Source: Sporopachydermia quercuum
Lineage: Eukaryota; Ascomycota; Sporopachydermiomycetes; Sporopachydermiales; Sporopachydermiaceae
Reading direction: 5' to 3'
Assembly (NCBI GenBank): GCA_001599295.1
Contig: BCGN01000004.1
Span: 178,529 to 242,528, forward strand
Length of the DNA: 64,000 nt
Shown in pieces: positions 9,872 through 21,700 of the stretch. Below the pieces are notes generated by a model. The model was not told the DNA's origin and ran no database searches. It was given only the letters and a program-made list of their open reading frames with translations. Both the position numbers and the translations under genes were made by a program. Every line of letters starts with the position of its first letter. The stretch's first letter is position 1.

Positions 9872-11827
9872 TCATACAACAGGCTCTCGAGCATTACTCA
9901 ACTTGTTCAAATGCAAATAAACATCGGTTCCGTAGCCCTCCATTGAAAATAATTGTACATCCCCCCCAAAATACCGAGCATATAATCGGCTGATAGGTAA
10001 TCCATATCCGAACCCCGCCATTGGTGCTCCCATCATTGTTTCATTGAAATCATCCGTCAATTGCGGGGTATTTTTAACCGTTGTGAACATATAATCAAAT
10101 ACTTGTGCAACGTTCGACCGGGGAATTCCGCCACCTTGATCCGAAATCTTAATTGTAATGTCTTCTTTACCGTCGGCTACAATTACCTGAATAGGAGGAT
10201 ACTCGGTAATAGGTGATCGGGTGAATTTAATCCCATTAGGACTAGTAGCCGAGCTTCCCCTCTCGGAAATGCCGGCTTCTTCCGAGGTCGGATTACTGCT
10301 ACTTTCAATTGAGTTATCTGCTTCTCCGTTATCTCCCAAATTCTCCGAGTTTCCCTCGGCTTCCTTCCCGAGTCTCCCTGGTTCCGCTCCGACTGATTCC
10401 GCACTCGGCCCATAATAATCTTTACTACTAATAACTAACGATACATACTCCTGATCAATAGTCCCGATCCCGTACTTCTCCACAGTTGCCCTCAACGAGT
10501 TCTTCACCATTTCGAATATCATATGATTCAAATGAGCAGGAATATACATCAAAGTCAAATTCTTATCGCAAATCAGCTCAACTCTAGGTGATCCTTCATA
10601 TAATCCAAACCAATCCTCACATACTTGCTTGGCTAACTGTATAGCTTCAGTAGCTACATTATGAACATTGGTTCTAGTACATATAAGCCCAACATAGCCT
10701 TGTTCCTGTAGTTTATTCAACTGTCGTAAAGGAATTCTACCAGTCCAAATATCGCATAGAGAAACATGCTGGCCAATAAGTAATCTAATGCCAATTCTAC
10801 TCATATAGAATTTATCGAGAAACTGTTGAATTTTTTCATTGATAATGAGGTTTTTAGATTTGGTGCTGAAGTCTTGGCGATAATCTTTAATACCTTTGGC
10901 GATTGTAGTAACAACAGAGTCGTGACGGTGTCTTATTTTTCGTAATAGTTCTGCGTATTGAGAGATATAGTTTAGCACCTCTGGAGGCCATTGCTTGTTA
11001 TCAGAATCGAAGATTTGATTGTTATTAATAGAGACATCGACAGGGGAATAATCAGGAGTTGATAGAAACGAGGATAAGGTTTGCTTAAGCCTTTGAAATA
11101 AGGTTAGGTTTGAACGATAAGATTTAAATGAGCTCAAATCTAAAGTTAAAGGTTGAGGAGATGAGTTGTCGATTGATGCGTTGGAATCTGAGGTGTTCGC
11201 AGAATTTGAGAAATTTGAGGAATCCGTCATAATATTGGGGTCGCTTTTTGATGAATTAGAAGTTGAATTGCTATTATTGGTTTGATTATCTTCACTGATA
11301 GGTACACTTATAAACGAACTAGCTTTCAGAAGTTCAGCTTTAAGTTCAGGCGAAATAGACTTAGCAATTTCACTATCGTTAAACGCTAATAGCTCCTCAA
11401 AGGACCTCTCGTATCCCAGCCTTACTTTGAGAATCGAAGCATTTTCAGCCAGATCCTCTGGAAGGGTCTTCAGATCAAGAATTCTATGGGCTATTCTGGT
11501 TGGTAACTCTTCCTGTATGAATAATGAAGCTCTATAAAGCTGTGGTAAAGAAGGAGACCTACCGAATCTTGCCATTCGTAATAACGAGAGGTTTGACGGA
11601 GGAAATTTCGCATAGTGAGCTATTTTCTCTTGCAGACTTTTGTTCTTGAGATCAAATGGACTGGAGGATATAGTGTGCTGCGAGAAGGGTCTGGTTGATA
11701 GAATGATAGGAGTATATAATGAAGAATGCTGAGCATATTTTGAAGAATTAAGAAGATTATTTGGTCTTTTCAGCTGCTTTGTGATTGTAGTGATGCCTTT
11801 GGATACTCGAGGAAGTTTTGGTAACAT
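9872..11827 (-). CDS. Mitochondrial pyruvate/branched-chain dehydrogenase kinase family
   Basis: Kinases of this family phosphorylate and inactivate the E1 subunit of the mitochondrial pyruvate (or branched-chain 2-oxoacid) dehydrogenase. ATG 11827 is chosen because it begins a basic presequence; the frame stays open a further 48 codons upstream without protein-like sequence. The 651 residues show the helical N-terminal domain with RHDSVVTTIAKGI near 301-313. The GHKL ATPase fold has the N-box EMVKNSLR at 439-446, the G1 box DQGGGIP at 563-569 and the G2 box GFGYGLP at 605-611. The C-terminus has the usual tail, GTDVYLHLN. Two Ser/Asn/Glu-rich insertions, about 180-225 and 470-540, make it much longer than the usual 400-490 residues. 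PKP2-like is my best guess, but I cannot separate PKP1, PKP2 and BCKDK types. Confidence 0.93.
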   Translation of the reverse strand: MLPKLPRVSKGITTITKQLKRPNNLLNSSKYAQHSSLYTPIILSTRPFSQHTISSSPFDLKNKSLQEKIAHYAKFPPSNLSLLRMARFGRSPSLPQLYRASLFIQEELPTRIAHRILDLKTLPEDLAENASILKVRLGYERSFEELLAFNDSEIAKSISPELKAELLKASSFISVPISEDNQTNNSNSTSNSSKSDPNIMTDSSNFSNSANTSDSNASIDNSSPQPLTLDLSSFKSYRSNLTLFQRLKQTLSSFLSTPDYSPVDVSINNNQIFDSDNKQWPPEVLNYISQYAELLRKIRHRHDSVVTTIAKGIKDYRQDFSTKSKNLIINEKIQQFLDKFYMSRIGIRLLIGQHVSLCDIWTGRIPLRQLNKLQEQGYVGLICTRTNVHNVATEAIQLAKQVCEDWFGLYEGSPRVELICDKNLTLMYIPAHLNHMIFEMVKNSLRATVEKYGIGTIDQEYVSLVISSKDYYGPSAESVGAEPGRLGKEAEGNSENLGDNGEADNSIESSSNPTSEEAGISERGSSATSPNGIKFTRSPITEYPPIQVIVADGKEDITIKISDQGGGIPRSNVAQVFDYMFTTVKNTPQLTDDFNETMMGAPMAGFGYGLPISRLYARYFGGDVQLFSMEGYGTDVYLHLNKLSNAREPVV

Positions 11828-13596
11828 TTTGGAGAGCTTTAGATTTGCTTTTATGTGATGCGTTGTGTGTATAAGTATCGCATCAATGTTACTGCAATGA
11901 TGCTGAGAGTTGAATGTTGAATAATACATGCAAAGGTGTCGTTTGAATGCAATTAGGTACGTGAATAACAAACAAGATGCTGTACTGGAATTAATTATAA
12001 GTCTTTGGAAGCGCCAGCTTATGCTGTGGTGTATCCGTCAGAGTTCCAAGCGAATCACTCGTTAATAGACTGTTGCAAATTTTTTCGTTCTAATAGCTAA
12101 ACTGAGTCAATCAAAGTGATCTGCTGGAGCAATAATTGCTTTTAATTTGAGTTTGTTCACCGAAGCTAGTTCTTATTCTTAGCTGTTACTGATTTTCTGG
12201 TACTCAACAATCAATGCCGCAATGAGGTAGCTTGCCTCAATTGTTGTTAGCGAACCAGGAGGAAAGACAGCCGACAAGATANTTCTCAAAAGAGTTACCA
12301 AGAGAATATTCTCCCAAAATACAATAANTACTACTAATCAGTTGCTCATGCGGTTCGTTTTTAAGCCTACTGCAAATATCTCTTCTGGCAATGTTCTTTC
12401 TTGNTGTGCCTGTGACTACTCAACTTCAGTTCATCACAGCTACCACGCTGAATGCTCTCTGCCAGAAAGGAAGTTCCAATGAGCTCAAAATAACGTATTC
12501 AGATTCCCACAATAAACAAATGCAATACTATAACGCTTTATTATTAACTTAAGGTAATACTATTAACAGTCATTTATTCTTCATAGTAAACTTGTGATTC
12601 AGCCAATGATGAAAATGATGAAATAATGTCCAAGAAAATAAATGGGTATAAAGGGTCTATTAAGGTCGGGGTAAAAGATAGACAGAAANAGGGTCTGGAT
12701 TTGAAGATGTGTGAGAAACGAATAAGCGCAGGGGGAAGCGTAGAGATAATTAGGGGCTTGTGGATGTGGGTCGGGTGAGCTCCATAGGATCTGAAGAGTG
12801 ATGATGTGAGGAGAAAGAGAATAGATGATTATGTAATATGAAACCGGATAGATGGAGAGAGCAAAATCAGGGGCGGGTCTGGAGATAAGAAATGGGTTAA
12901 TGTGGGTAAAAGAAGAGAAATACGTAGGAAAAAAATAGCTAAAAGCACCAAATTATTCTGATTTAAATGAAAAATAAATCCCTAATTCATTATTGTTGAA
13001 CATAATAAACTATAATATTCAATCACATTGACCTCTCTCTCATTCTGTTTTATACTCCCTGTTCACCTCTTCAATCCTCTCTCTGAGTCTCCAGTCCTTT
13101 CCCTTTTTCAAGATCACGTAATCTAATGGAGTTACCCGTCGCTCACATCTAGGTAAACCAATCAAATTGTCATAATAAGCAATGAATAAACCTTTCCAAC
13201 TGATCTTAAGGCACTATCACCAAACATTATCACAACAGTACAGTAGTACAATGGTGTATATACACTATCTACTACTACCGACGTATCTAGCGACTGTCAG
13301 TAAAGGATATAATTGAAGACGACACACTATCTTCATCCAGAAAAGTGTTAATTATAGATAATCATAGAGCTTCCTGAGGTAGTTTTGTTTTATGAATTAT
13401 ACACGGACATACTATACATACATATTTAATGCTAGACAGGATAAGAGAAGGTAGAATAAAGGAAGAGCTATCAAACAGCATCACCATTCTGTATAATACG
13501 CATTTACATCGAACGATTGAATATCCAGGTACTTAAACCAGTCAAATCAGTCCAAACAACCCAATTATCATTACTTACGACTACANATCATATACA
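11828..13596. other. Divergent promoter region
   Basis: A 1.77-kb region between the kinase and NUMM. No gene is supported. It contains several N bases and, about 400-480 bp before NUMM, a cluster of candidate regulator sites listed separately. Confidence 0.6.
13114..13164 (+). promoter_or_regulatory. Site cluster upstream of NUMM: TCACGTAAT, TTACCCG, ACCAATCA
   Basis: Three motifs lie within 51 bp: TCACGTAAT at 13114-13122, a Reb1-like TTACCCG at 13132-13138, and ACCAATCA at 13157-13164. The last matches the HAP2/3/4/5 consensus ACCAATNA, which drives respiratory genes in yeasts. A HAP site before a complex I gene makes biological sense. Binding is inference. Confidence 0.5.
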
Positions 13597-14536
13597 ATGT
13601 CATTTATTACTAAAGCTCTAAGAACTTACAGACAGCTACCTAAACGACAGGTCGCCAGTTGCATTCGTTATGAATCAAACGTTGCTACGAAACCTGCCAG
13701 CGAAAGTTCAGCAGTTGAAGAAAAAGTGTTGAACCAGGCCCCTAACAGAGTTGAGACATGGGCTCGCAGTCAACAACCAAGATCAGTTGCAATGTCTGGT
13801 CCAAGATTTGAGCAGACTGATTTTAATAAGCAAGTAAGTAAACTATAAGGAGTTTAGGTGATCATGAACAGGAAATTGTGAATAGGGAACAGGTAATGTG
13901 GAGAATCTTCTGAGAATAAGCTTATTTCACCAGTCACGTAGCAAATCGTCAGATCAGCACAATTGGCACGATTAGCAAATCAAACAAACAGCTATTTCTT
14001 CTGATTTATTTCATAATAAGTGTATCGCACTATGAGTTACATGTCACTAGCCTTGTGTGTGTTTTTCTACACGATTTACATCATTTACACGGGTGTACAT
14101 CATCAACCTTTGTCTCGTATTTAGCTGAAGATGCTACAATTCATAGTTCTTCACGGATACCAAATTAACAACGTATTTACCATACATGTTAATTACCGGC
14201 TTGCTACTTCTCTATTTTATTTTCTGCTACTTTTCCATTTCCTGCTCTCTTAATACCTATTGTATATTGCTCACTTCTCTCAACTCATACTAACTTCTCC
14301 TCTAGCCTCAACCATATGCTGCAATAGAACTCATAGCTAAAGAACCTATCAGATACATCCATGGCGATGTTGCAGTCTGTCAAGGAGAAAAAGGTACACA
14401 ACAAGGACATCCCAAAATTTTCATCAATGTTGAAAAGCCAGGTGCCCATGGCTGTCAGTACTGCGGATTGAGATTTGCTAAGGAAGAATTCAAAGCTGAC
14501 ATCGAAACAGGAAAGCTTCCCCACAATTGTCTTTGA
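13597..14536 (+). CDS. NUMM: NADH:ubiquinone oxidoreductase subunit, NDUFS6/NUMM family, spliced
   Basis: This is a zinc-binding accessory subunit of the peripheral arm of mitochondrial complex I. Exon 1 is 13597-13833 (79 codons) and exon 2 is 14306-14536. The 472-nt intron has donor GTAAGT, branch TACTAAC at 14288-14294 and acceptor TAG. The spliced product has 155 residues: an Arg-rich presequence, then the conserved C-terminal zinc domain with IRYIHGDVAVCQG, a central GHPKIFI, and the CQYCG pair. These supply the C-H-C-C ligands of the family. The open frame of exon 1 runs only four codons into the intron. Its presence excludes the complex-I-less Saccharomycetaceae. It is the strongest taxonomic marker in the window. 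Confidence 0.94.
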
Positions 14537-14748
14537 TTTAACTTATAGATTATACGTGTGAGATTATTTGGTGTTTACTTTTATTGCATTTTTCTTTGTT
14601 CAAAGGATTTTTCGTTTATATTACAGCAGCTGAGATTAGAATGTACAGTTAGAGTAGGAGGAGAATACAGCTTGGAGTAGAAGTTGAAGTAGAAGCAGAG
14701 TAGATCGGAGAGCATACAGTGGAATGCAGGAAGTTATTTGTTAATAAA

Positions 14749-14973
14749 CTAAGAGCGCATATGTAAAGGATGCTGATTGAGTTGGTAATGACTTGAAACT
14801 GAGAGCACTTGAAGTGCAATGCGCTCTTGAGGTGTCTCTATGGTTGCTGTTCCGCTGACCATTGTTCTACGTTCAATGTGCACTACGATTTCAAATCCTA
14901 TATAACGCTCGTGTTTTCTGGAACCATGAATGACTCGGAAGGCTATTTTCAACTCATTCCGAGTGTAGAACAT
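14749..14973 (-). CDS. Small hypothetical ORF, 74 codons
   Basis: This frame starts with a true ATG at 14973 and has balanced composition, including ELKIAFRVIHGSRKHERY and GFEIVVHIERRT. The segment is richer in GC than the flanks. The frame stays open about 12 codons upstream of the ATG. I do not recognise it, and it overlaps an inverted repeat that might instead belong to an RNA. It may be a real small gene, a relic or chance. Confidence 0.25.
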   Translation of the reverse strand: MFYTRNELKIAFRVIHGSRKHERYIGFEIVVHIERRTMVSGTATIETPQERIALQVLSVSSHYQLNQHPLHMRS

Positions 14974-15216
14974 AAGAAATCCTCTCGAGCTCTGCTGTTT
15001 TCCCGGTTCTCACTTTATTGTTTATCACGTAATCAGTAATATAAGAAGTTTTGTAAAGTTGCCCTCCAACATCTGGTAGAAGTTAATAAATATTGGAATT
15101 ATGTGATCAAAATGTGTTTATTTAGGCTTCTAGAATTAATAAAAACAGAAAAAATCCGGTACTGATATCAAAAACATGCACTTTCTTCCACTGGTACTGA
15201 CCACTTCTATTTATGT

Positions 15217-15480
15217 TCACGTAATCTAAAACATTCTCTTTCTTTATCAGCAAATCTCTTCTTTCCCACAAAAAACTATGTTCATCTCTAATTTAACCAA
15301 GTATTTGTTTGAACACACATTATTCCCTCTTTTTCATTCATCTCCCAATTACTTACCAAGTTTATTTGATTTCCTCTTCATTGTGTCTCAAACATTCAAT
15401 CAATCATTCGCTCATTCACCAATTCACTCAATTTCTCCAAATATCTCCTGGAACACCCTCCCCGTATTTATTCCGGGTAA
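15217..15480 (+). promoter_or_regulatory. TCACGTAAT and Reb1-like sites upstream of MRPL9
   Basis: TCACGTAATCTAA at 15217-15229 is identical over 13 bp to the site before NUMM. CCGGGTAA at 15473-15480 matches the Reb1 core and lies 459 bp before the MRPL9 start. Function is inferred from the motifs. Confidence 0.45.
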
Positions 15481-15938
15481 CCTTTTCCTCTGCCACAAAC
15501 CGCCAATTCCTTTCTCACCATTTTTGTTCTCAATCAAATGCCATACATTTTATTCCCTTAGCTAAAAGAAATTAAAGGTAAAAAAGCACCATTTGGCCGT
15601 TATAAAGGATAGAAAACGTGTTCACAACTTCAAGCAGCTAAAAGGCGTTTTACTTGCTTTTTACGCAGCTGTATTTGTTGATTGAGGTTATAAAACGGCC
15701 ATAGCATACGGTCCTTACTTTGGGTGAAGAGTGTATCAACTAGAGGTTATCCACCTTCGGAGAAAAAGTTCGAAAGCAAGTTTCGGAAGAAATCTTTGNG
15801 TGAATTGAAGCTCGGCTCGGATAGTTTATATCGAATTGGGAAATACCCCGTCCAATCTTTGCAAGCTCGTTCGTTCATAATCTAGTTCATAATCCAACCC
15901 TCCATCCCTCACTTTACAAGTCATCAGAAGATACACCC

Positions 15939-16781
15939 ATGTTCAGAACTCTCTTGAGACCCCTTGTGCCTAGCACCGGTACTGTTGTTCCGTTAGCTTC
16001 CGTGTCCCAGTCTTTCATCCGAACTGGCGCAAGCTTAACTTCAGTGCATGTCGTTCCCTATTTGGAAACAGAATCTAAAACTCTTATTCACTCTCCCGAG
16101 CATTCCCATGCACGAAGACAGCTTCAAAACCGACCGGGACTTATCGCTAAGAAAAGAGGAATGATGCCTTTTTACGATAAAGAAACTGGAGAAAGAGTAG
16201 CCTGCACAGTACTGGAAATCGACAGAAATGAAGTCACATACGTTAAAACCAAAGCTCAGGACGGATACACCGCAGTGCAAATCGGCTGTGGGTTTAGACA
16301 TCCCGAGAAGCTGTCTAAGGCTCTTTTAGGACACTATGCCTCGCATCAGGTTTCTCCAAAGGAACACTTAACCGAGTTCCATCTGAAAACGGAAGATAAC
16401 CTTCCCGAAGTAGGAACGGAGCTAAAAGCCGATCATTTCAAAATTGGCCAATATGTAGATCTGTCCGCTGTTTCCAGAGGTAAAGGTTTCCAGGGTGTAA
16501 TGAAACGTCATGGCTTTAAAGGTCTGAGAGCTTCCCACGGTACTTCTTTAACGCATAGATCTGGTGGTTCCTATGGTATGAATCAAACCCCTGGTAGAGT
16601 TCTACCTGGTAAGAAGATGCCTGGTCATATGGGAGCCCGTAATGTCACTGTGCAAATGTGTACTGTGTTAGATTACGATGTTGAGAAAGGTTTGATACTG
16701 ATTCGGGGACCTGTTCCTGGGGCTAAAGGATGTTATGTAAGGATGAGAGATGCTGTGAGGAAGTACTGTAAGTCTTTCTAG
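15939..16781 (+). CDS. MRPL9: Mitochondrial large ribosomal subunit protein uL3m
   Basis: uL3m binds near the peptidyl-transferase centre of the mitochondrial ribosome. The 280 residues carry a presequence of about 60 residues and then the uL3 fold. Family hallmarks are GLIAKKRGMMPFYD, the SRGKGFQGVMKRHGFKG segment (about 185-201), the conserved SHGTSLTHRSGG, and the GKKMPGHMGARNVT loop. Length fits yeast Mrpl9. The start follows a short pyrimidine-rich leader and is the only upstream ATG that gives a mitochondrial presequence. Confidence 0.96.
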   Translation: MFRTLLRPLVPSTGTVVPLASVSQSFIRTGASLTSVHVVPYLETESKTLIHSPEHSHARRQLQNRPGLIAKKRGMMPFYDKETGERVACTVLEIDRNEVTYVKTKAQDGYTAVQIGCGFRHPEKLSKALLGHYASHQVSPKEHLTEFHLKTEDNLPEVGTELKADHFKIGQYVDLSAVSRGKGFQGVMKRHGFKGLRASHGTSLTHRSGGSYGMNQTPGRVLPGKKMPGHMGARNVTVQMCTVLDYDVEKGLILIRGPVPGAKGCYVRMRDAVRKYCKSF

Positions 16782-18796
16782 ATTGGTAGTGGTAAATATC
16801 TTGAGGCTTTGATTGAGTAGAAGATGAAAATGAGAAAGCGAAAATGAAGTGGATATGGATATCATTTGTATTAGGATGTAAGATCTCCCGATTGAGATGC
16901 TGTATATCCCATTTGGGCTGGAACGGTTACTATTTAAAGTAGCGATATGGTCAATTAGGGAATTCGGTTGAAGAAAAGGTAGATTTCTGTGAGTAGTGCT
17001 AAAAATAGTGGAAAGTCAACTGGAGTAGGACTATAGAATGGATTATGGGGTAGGATTATCTCCAAGATAATTTCGGAATCGATGTCGGAATAATAGTTGG
17101 TGCAATTCTGTAATTCCTGTTCGGTCTTCATCATTGTCGTCCTCTTTGATTCCATCTTTTCCGTTTCCTGTTTCCTCTTCTCTGTGTTTTCATTATTTCT
17201 TTGTATATAATTATTAAACTATTAACTATTCAGAATGGCATTAATGAATTACATAGCTGTAAGAAGTATAAGATCTTGCAAAATATGAGAAATGTATACA
17301 ATTACACACAACATATATTTATATATTTCCCGCTAGTAATTATACAAAGAAACGGGTTTTTATGAAAGTATCCAATCCTCAAAAGTGCAATTTCGTAAAG
17401 TTGGTTAGTTAATATAGAAAATTCTATTAATTGGTTGATAATCAATGATAGCTAACATAGTTACTCACAGGAACTAATTGAATATTATTTGCTCCTATTT
17501 TTTTATTTTTCTTTTCTCATAGTAGTGATGTGATGATTAGTAGCTCCAATGCTTTCAATACCTAATGGGCATTGAGCTCTCATTTCGATTAGCTGAATGA
17601 AAATTAGCTATGTCAAAATATACCTGGAAACGCTAGTATTTCGGATCTTATACACGATGTAAATCATAATAGCGATAATCCTATATGAGTCCTTTTCTAT
17701 TAATANGTATAGGTTTTATGAGGTAGGTAGTATTAACACAAATAATAATGATAATAACACTTGAAAGTCAAACTTATTCCAGTATTAGCAGCTGACTTGG
17801 GTTCGAAGTTATAATTCAACAATCAGCAAGTGATTAGAATGAAGATAGGGATCATTTCTCTCGGCAATTGGAAATTGAGAGATTCTAAATAACAGAGAAT
17901 TAGCGTCAATCAATGAAAAATATCCATTGAGCACTGTGTTGATAATCCTTTACAATTAAAAATAAAAATAAAAATAAAAAAAATTAAGAGGAATAGATAT
18001 TCCTGTTTTGTTCAAGAAGTAGCAAGATATCGAACAATAAACTTCTTCTACAAATCTACTTTACTTGGAATTACATTGCTGGAACTCAATTCAGGTCCCT
18101 AATGTAAAGTCTTGTAATTTAATGTAATTAGATGTAATTTAGTAGATTTAATGTATTGCATGTAATTTAATGTCGCCTGTCACTGATATTGAATCTATTA
18201 ATACTTCTCATGTTGATTTGACATCGGAATACATCAAATGAATGAAACAATTGTTGAGCTTCTGAATGAGTGAACAAACGAACAAGATGAACGGGATAAT
18301 ATTATGTCAGCTATTTTGGATGGATTGAAACCAACTTGCGAAGATAATCATTCATTATAGTTTGACGTGTCAATTTCTGTTTATTTCCCGTTGTTTTTCA
18401 GATGTGTATCAACCAATCCGACACACGGTACCATTGTTGGGACCTTTGGTTTGGATTCAATAAGTATATACTTTTCTATTATATTTATCATCAACAGGAN
18501 CAATTCACAAAATATTTAACTGGCTTTCTACTCTGTGCTCTCCTTGGTTACCCTCCTTGTTAACGTATTCATCTATTCATCTATTCCACCGCCCAGCTTG
18601 AAACGTCCACTTTATTCATCAATTCACCGGATTCACCTTATCTCACATCCATGCTTGTTCCTCTATAATCAAGATTAATTCTTTCACTTTTCTACCTCTC
18701 TCGCTTTCTTTTTTAGTCTCTCCGCCTTCTGCCATCTGCCTTCAGTTTCATCTTCTATTAATTACAGTTGGTTCTCATTTCTACAGACAGGCATGC
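16782..18796. other. Long convergent intergenic region
   Basis: A 2-kb gap between the 3' ends of MRPL9 and CRM1. The 66-codon minus frame at 16955-17155 is not convincing. An AAAAAT run lies near 17957-17982. Degenerate ATGTAATTTA copies occur at 18111-18171. I see no tRNA or spliceosomal RNA. Confidence 0.5.
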
Positions 18797-21700
18797 TCAT
18801 TCTTCGTCTTCCATCTCCGAAGGTTTCAACAAACCACCAACTCTCATTGCTTTCTCTCTTTCAACTCGTAGATTCTCCTTTCTTTCATGCTCCTTATCAT
18901 CTTGGAATAAATAGTCAGTAGGATCACCACCATGCTGTTTGATTTGTACCAAGAAGTCTCTTAATGTACCTCTGAATCTAGGTAGATCCTTATACTGCGA
19001 TACTAATCCTTGTACGAAGTTCTCAACCTGAGCTTTCTCNAAATTAGGGAATGCATTGAGTAACATCATACCCAAATACACCTTTAGATATTCAGAGTTG
19101 GAAGTACCGCTTGGAGCTTCATCAGGTTGATATAAAGGAACCTTTATGTAGTTGTTTTCCACTAGATCAATAAGCTTTGATAGTAGTTGAGACTGTAATT
19201 TGAATCCCGCTTTATGGTCAGGATCAGTTATAACGTAGAAAGTGTCGGAGATAATAGGGAAGAAGAATGTTTGGTAGAAAGCGTTAGTGAAATCGTTTGC
19301 TGGTAGTTTAGAAACATTTTCCAAGAGTTCAATAGCGAAATTCAAACCTGAAGATTCAACGTCAAAGTTGTTATGTTTAAATGACCATAGAACAGCATTG
19401 ATCAGCGATTGGAATCCAGCCCCAGGCAATTGGATTAAAGCCTGGAAACATTTCACGTTGATTTCTCTTAATAGCTTGTAGAACTCAATTCTATGCTCTG
19501 GATACTCTGTGAAGTCCTTGTTGATCATTTCCAACGTTGGTTCGAATACATTTGAAAGAATAATGGAAATAGCTTCTGAGATGGAGCTCCCGACTCTAGA
19601 TATCAAAGTTGTCATACAATTTAGTACTTCTGCATCACGAGCATCCGGAACATTTGTTTTATAATCTTCAAGCACAGCTTTCAATAAAGGAGGAGTAAGA
19701 TTTGACACCACATCGTCAAGATTGTTTGCTTTACTGATGTACGTTTCAACTAGTTTTAACACTTCCTTCTTAATAGTTCTCAACCCACGAACTCTTGGAG
19801 TCTTAGTAGCAATTATACCATCATTACTAACAAAGTTAGAAACCAACTGTGATACAATTCTGTACAAAGAAAGCATATCCATATAAATGATTTGTAGTTG
19901 AGGGTAGAAATAGCTTCCCATTGAACTGCAAACAGCAACATTTGTTTTCATAACGTTTGATATGATTTTAATAGTATCAGGAACAGTCAGTAGTTCTGTA
20001 TTGTTAGAGACTTGTTGAATTAAAGCTTTCCAAGCCAAATTAGGGGACTTCATTAATTGGTCTAATAACTCATTACGTATAGTTGCATTGACTTGGCTAG
20101 CCACGATTAATCCACAAGCTTCAAAAAACACATGAATTTGCAATGGTTGTAAATCAGCTGTTATAGAATCTAAATTGGTAATGATTTCATTGATGAAAGG
20201 CTCGTGCTCACCTTCTTGTAAAACAACGAAATGTTTTCTACACTTCAGAGTAATTTTCATAAATGTATCACAAGCCATATCTTGAACACCTTCATGGGTT
20301 TCATGCATAAATTCAAACAATTTATTAACAACTGTTTTCAAAAACTTCCAATGGGCTTTTAGGAATCTTGGATATTGACCAACAATGTACATGATGTTTG
20401 AAGCCACAACAGCTTTATTACTTTTACCTTTCTTCATTTCCGTTAATGCTAAAAGATCCTTAATCACAGTGACCAAAAACCGTTTTTCCATCTCTTCATT
20501 CATAGCACCAGAAATTGAACCAATAGCCCAACAAAGAGTGTTGATATTATGCCAACTCCATTCAGATTCGTCTAATTGTTTGGACAATTTCTCTGTCATA
20601 ATAGCCTTAGTGTCCATTACGTCTAAATGAGTTAGATAGACTAAGACTTCTCTCATGTTCTTATATAGAACAATAGTATCACTTTCTTTGACGAACTCTC
20701 TGACAATTTCTCCCTCATCGTTTTCAACGACAAGAACTTCTTCTGGTTTTGCCATGTTTTCAATGATAACTAATCGTAATTCGCTTAATATCTTTTCATA
20801 TCGGTGCTTTCTCAATGGGAACTCCTTTAGAATATCAGGATCAACTGCGCCAGCCCCAGAATGAAATCTTGACATTAAATCCAACTGGCTGATAGGATTG
20901 AGATTTTGAGATTTGGGGATTTTGATAACTTCATCATAAAGGTCACTCACTAACTTAAACCAATAGTCTAAACACACCTTGAAGATTTCTCTCTCGTCGA
21001 TTTTAGAAATGTTAATGAGGTAACTATGAACGTTCATATTTAAGTCATTTAGCTCATCGGTTTCAACAATGTTCAAATGATTAGTTAGAAACGTGGTTAA
21101 GAATATAGAGAGATCTTGAATGAATTCTTGATTGGTAGAATTACTGGACTCATAGTTTTTTCTTAAATCAGTGTCCACGGGAATCAATTGGTTGATATTG
21201 TTGACAGCGTTAATGAACATTGCTTGGAACATGGTGTCATAATTTGAATCAACCAAAGTTGAGATTTCAATCAAACACTTTAACGCAATGTTTCTTGATT
21301 CTGGTAAAGGTAAAAACCTTGTAGAAATCATTTCTAAAATAGATGTTTCAAAAATATACCCAAGAGGAATCCAATGAATGTATCTTAAAATCGATTCGAG
21401 AGTAGCAACAATAAGAGAAGCCTTTGGTGATTTCTCTAACACTTCACAGCAAAGGCGGAAGATATCGCTGAATTCTTCTCCCATGTTTTTCTTTAAATTC
21501 TGTGCTTTAGCTTGAGTGATTTGTTCAGCAGAAAAATCAAAAATCTCTTCAGATAATAGTTTGAATACGACCATATTGTTTTCACACACGTTCATAGATG
21601 AATGAGAAGATGCAATGATATCTTTAATGCAGGTGGGCCAATCTTGAGGCCAATCCTGTTTGATGATCTGAACTAAAGCCAGGTTGGACTTGTTGATCAA

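Larger units (their letters stand above)
14537..15938. other. Intergenic region between NUMM and MRPL9
   Basis: A 1.4-kb region with no established gene. It holds an inverted-repeat structure at 14751-14828, a minus-strand 74-codon frame over it, two TCACGTAAT motifs at 15025-15033 and 15217-15225, and a Reb1-like site at 15473-15480. GGCCGTTATAA near 15594 is nearly repeated in inverted form near 15690 (TTATAAAACGGCC). Confidence 0.5.

Noticed and set aside
12345-12360. Similarity between GCGGTTCG stretches at about 12350 and 22785
   Set aside because: Only eight bases are shared; not enough to claim a repeat.
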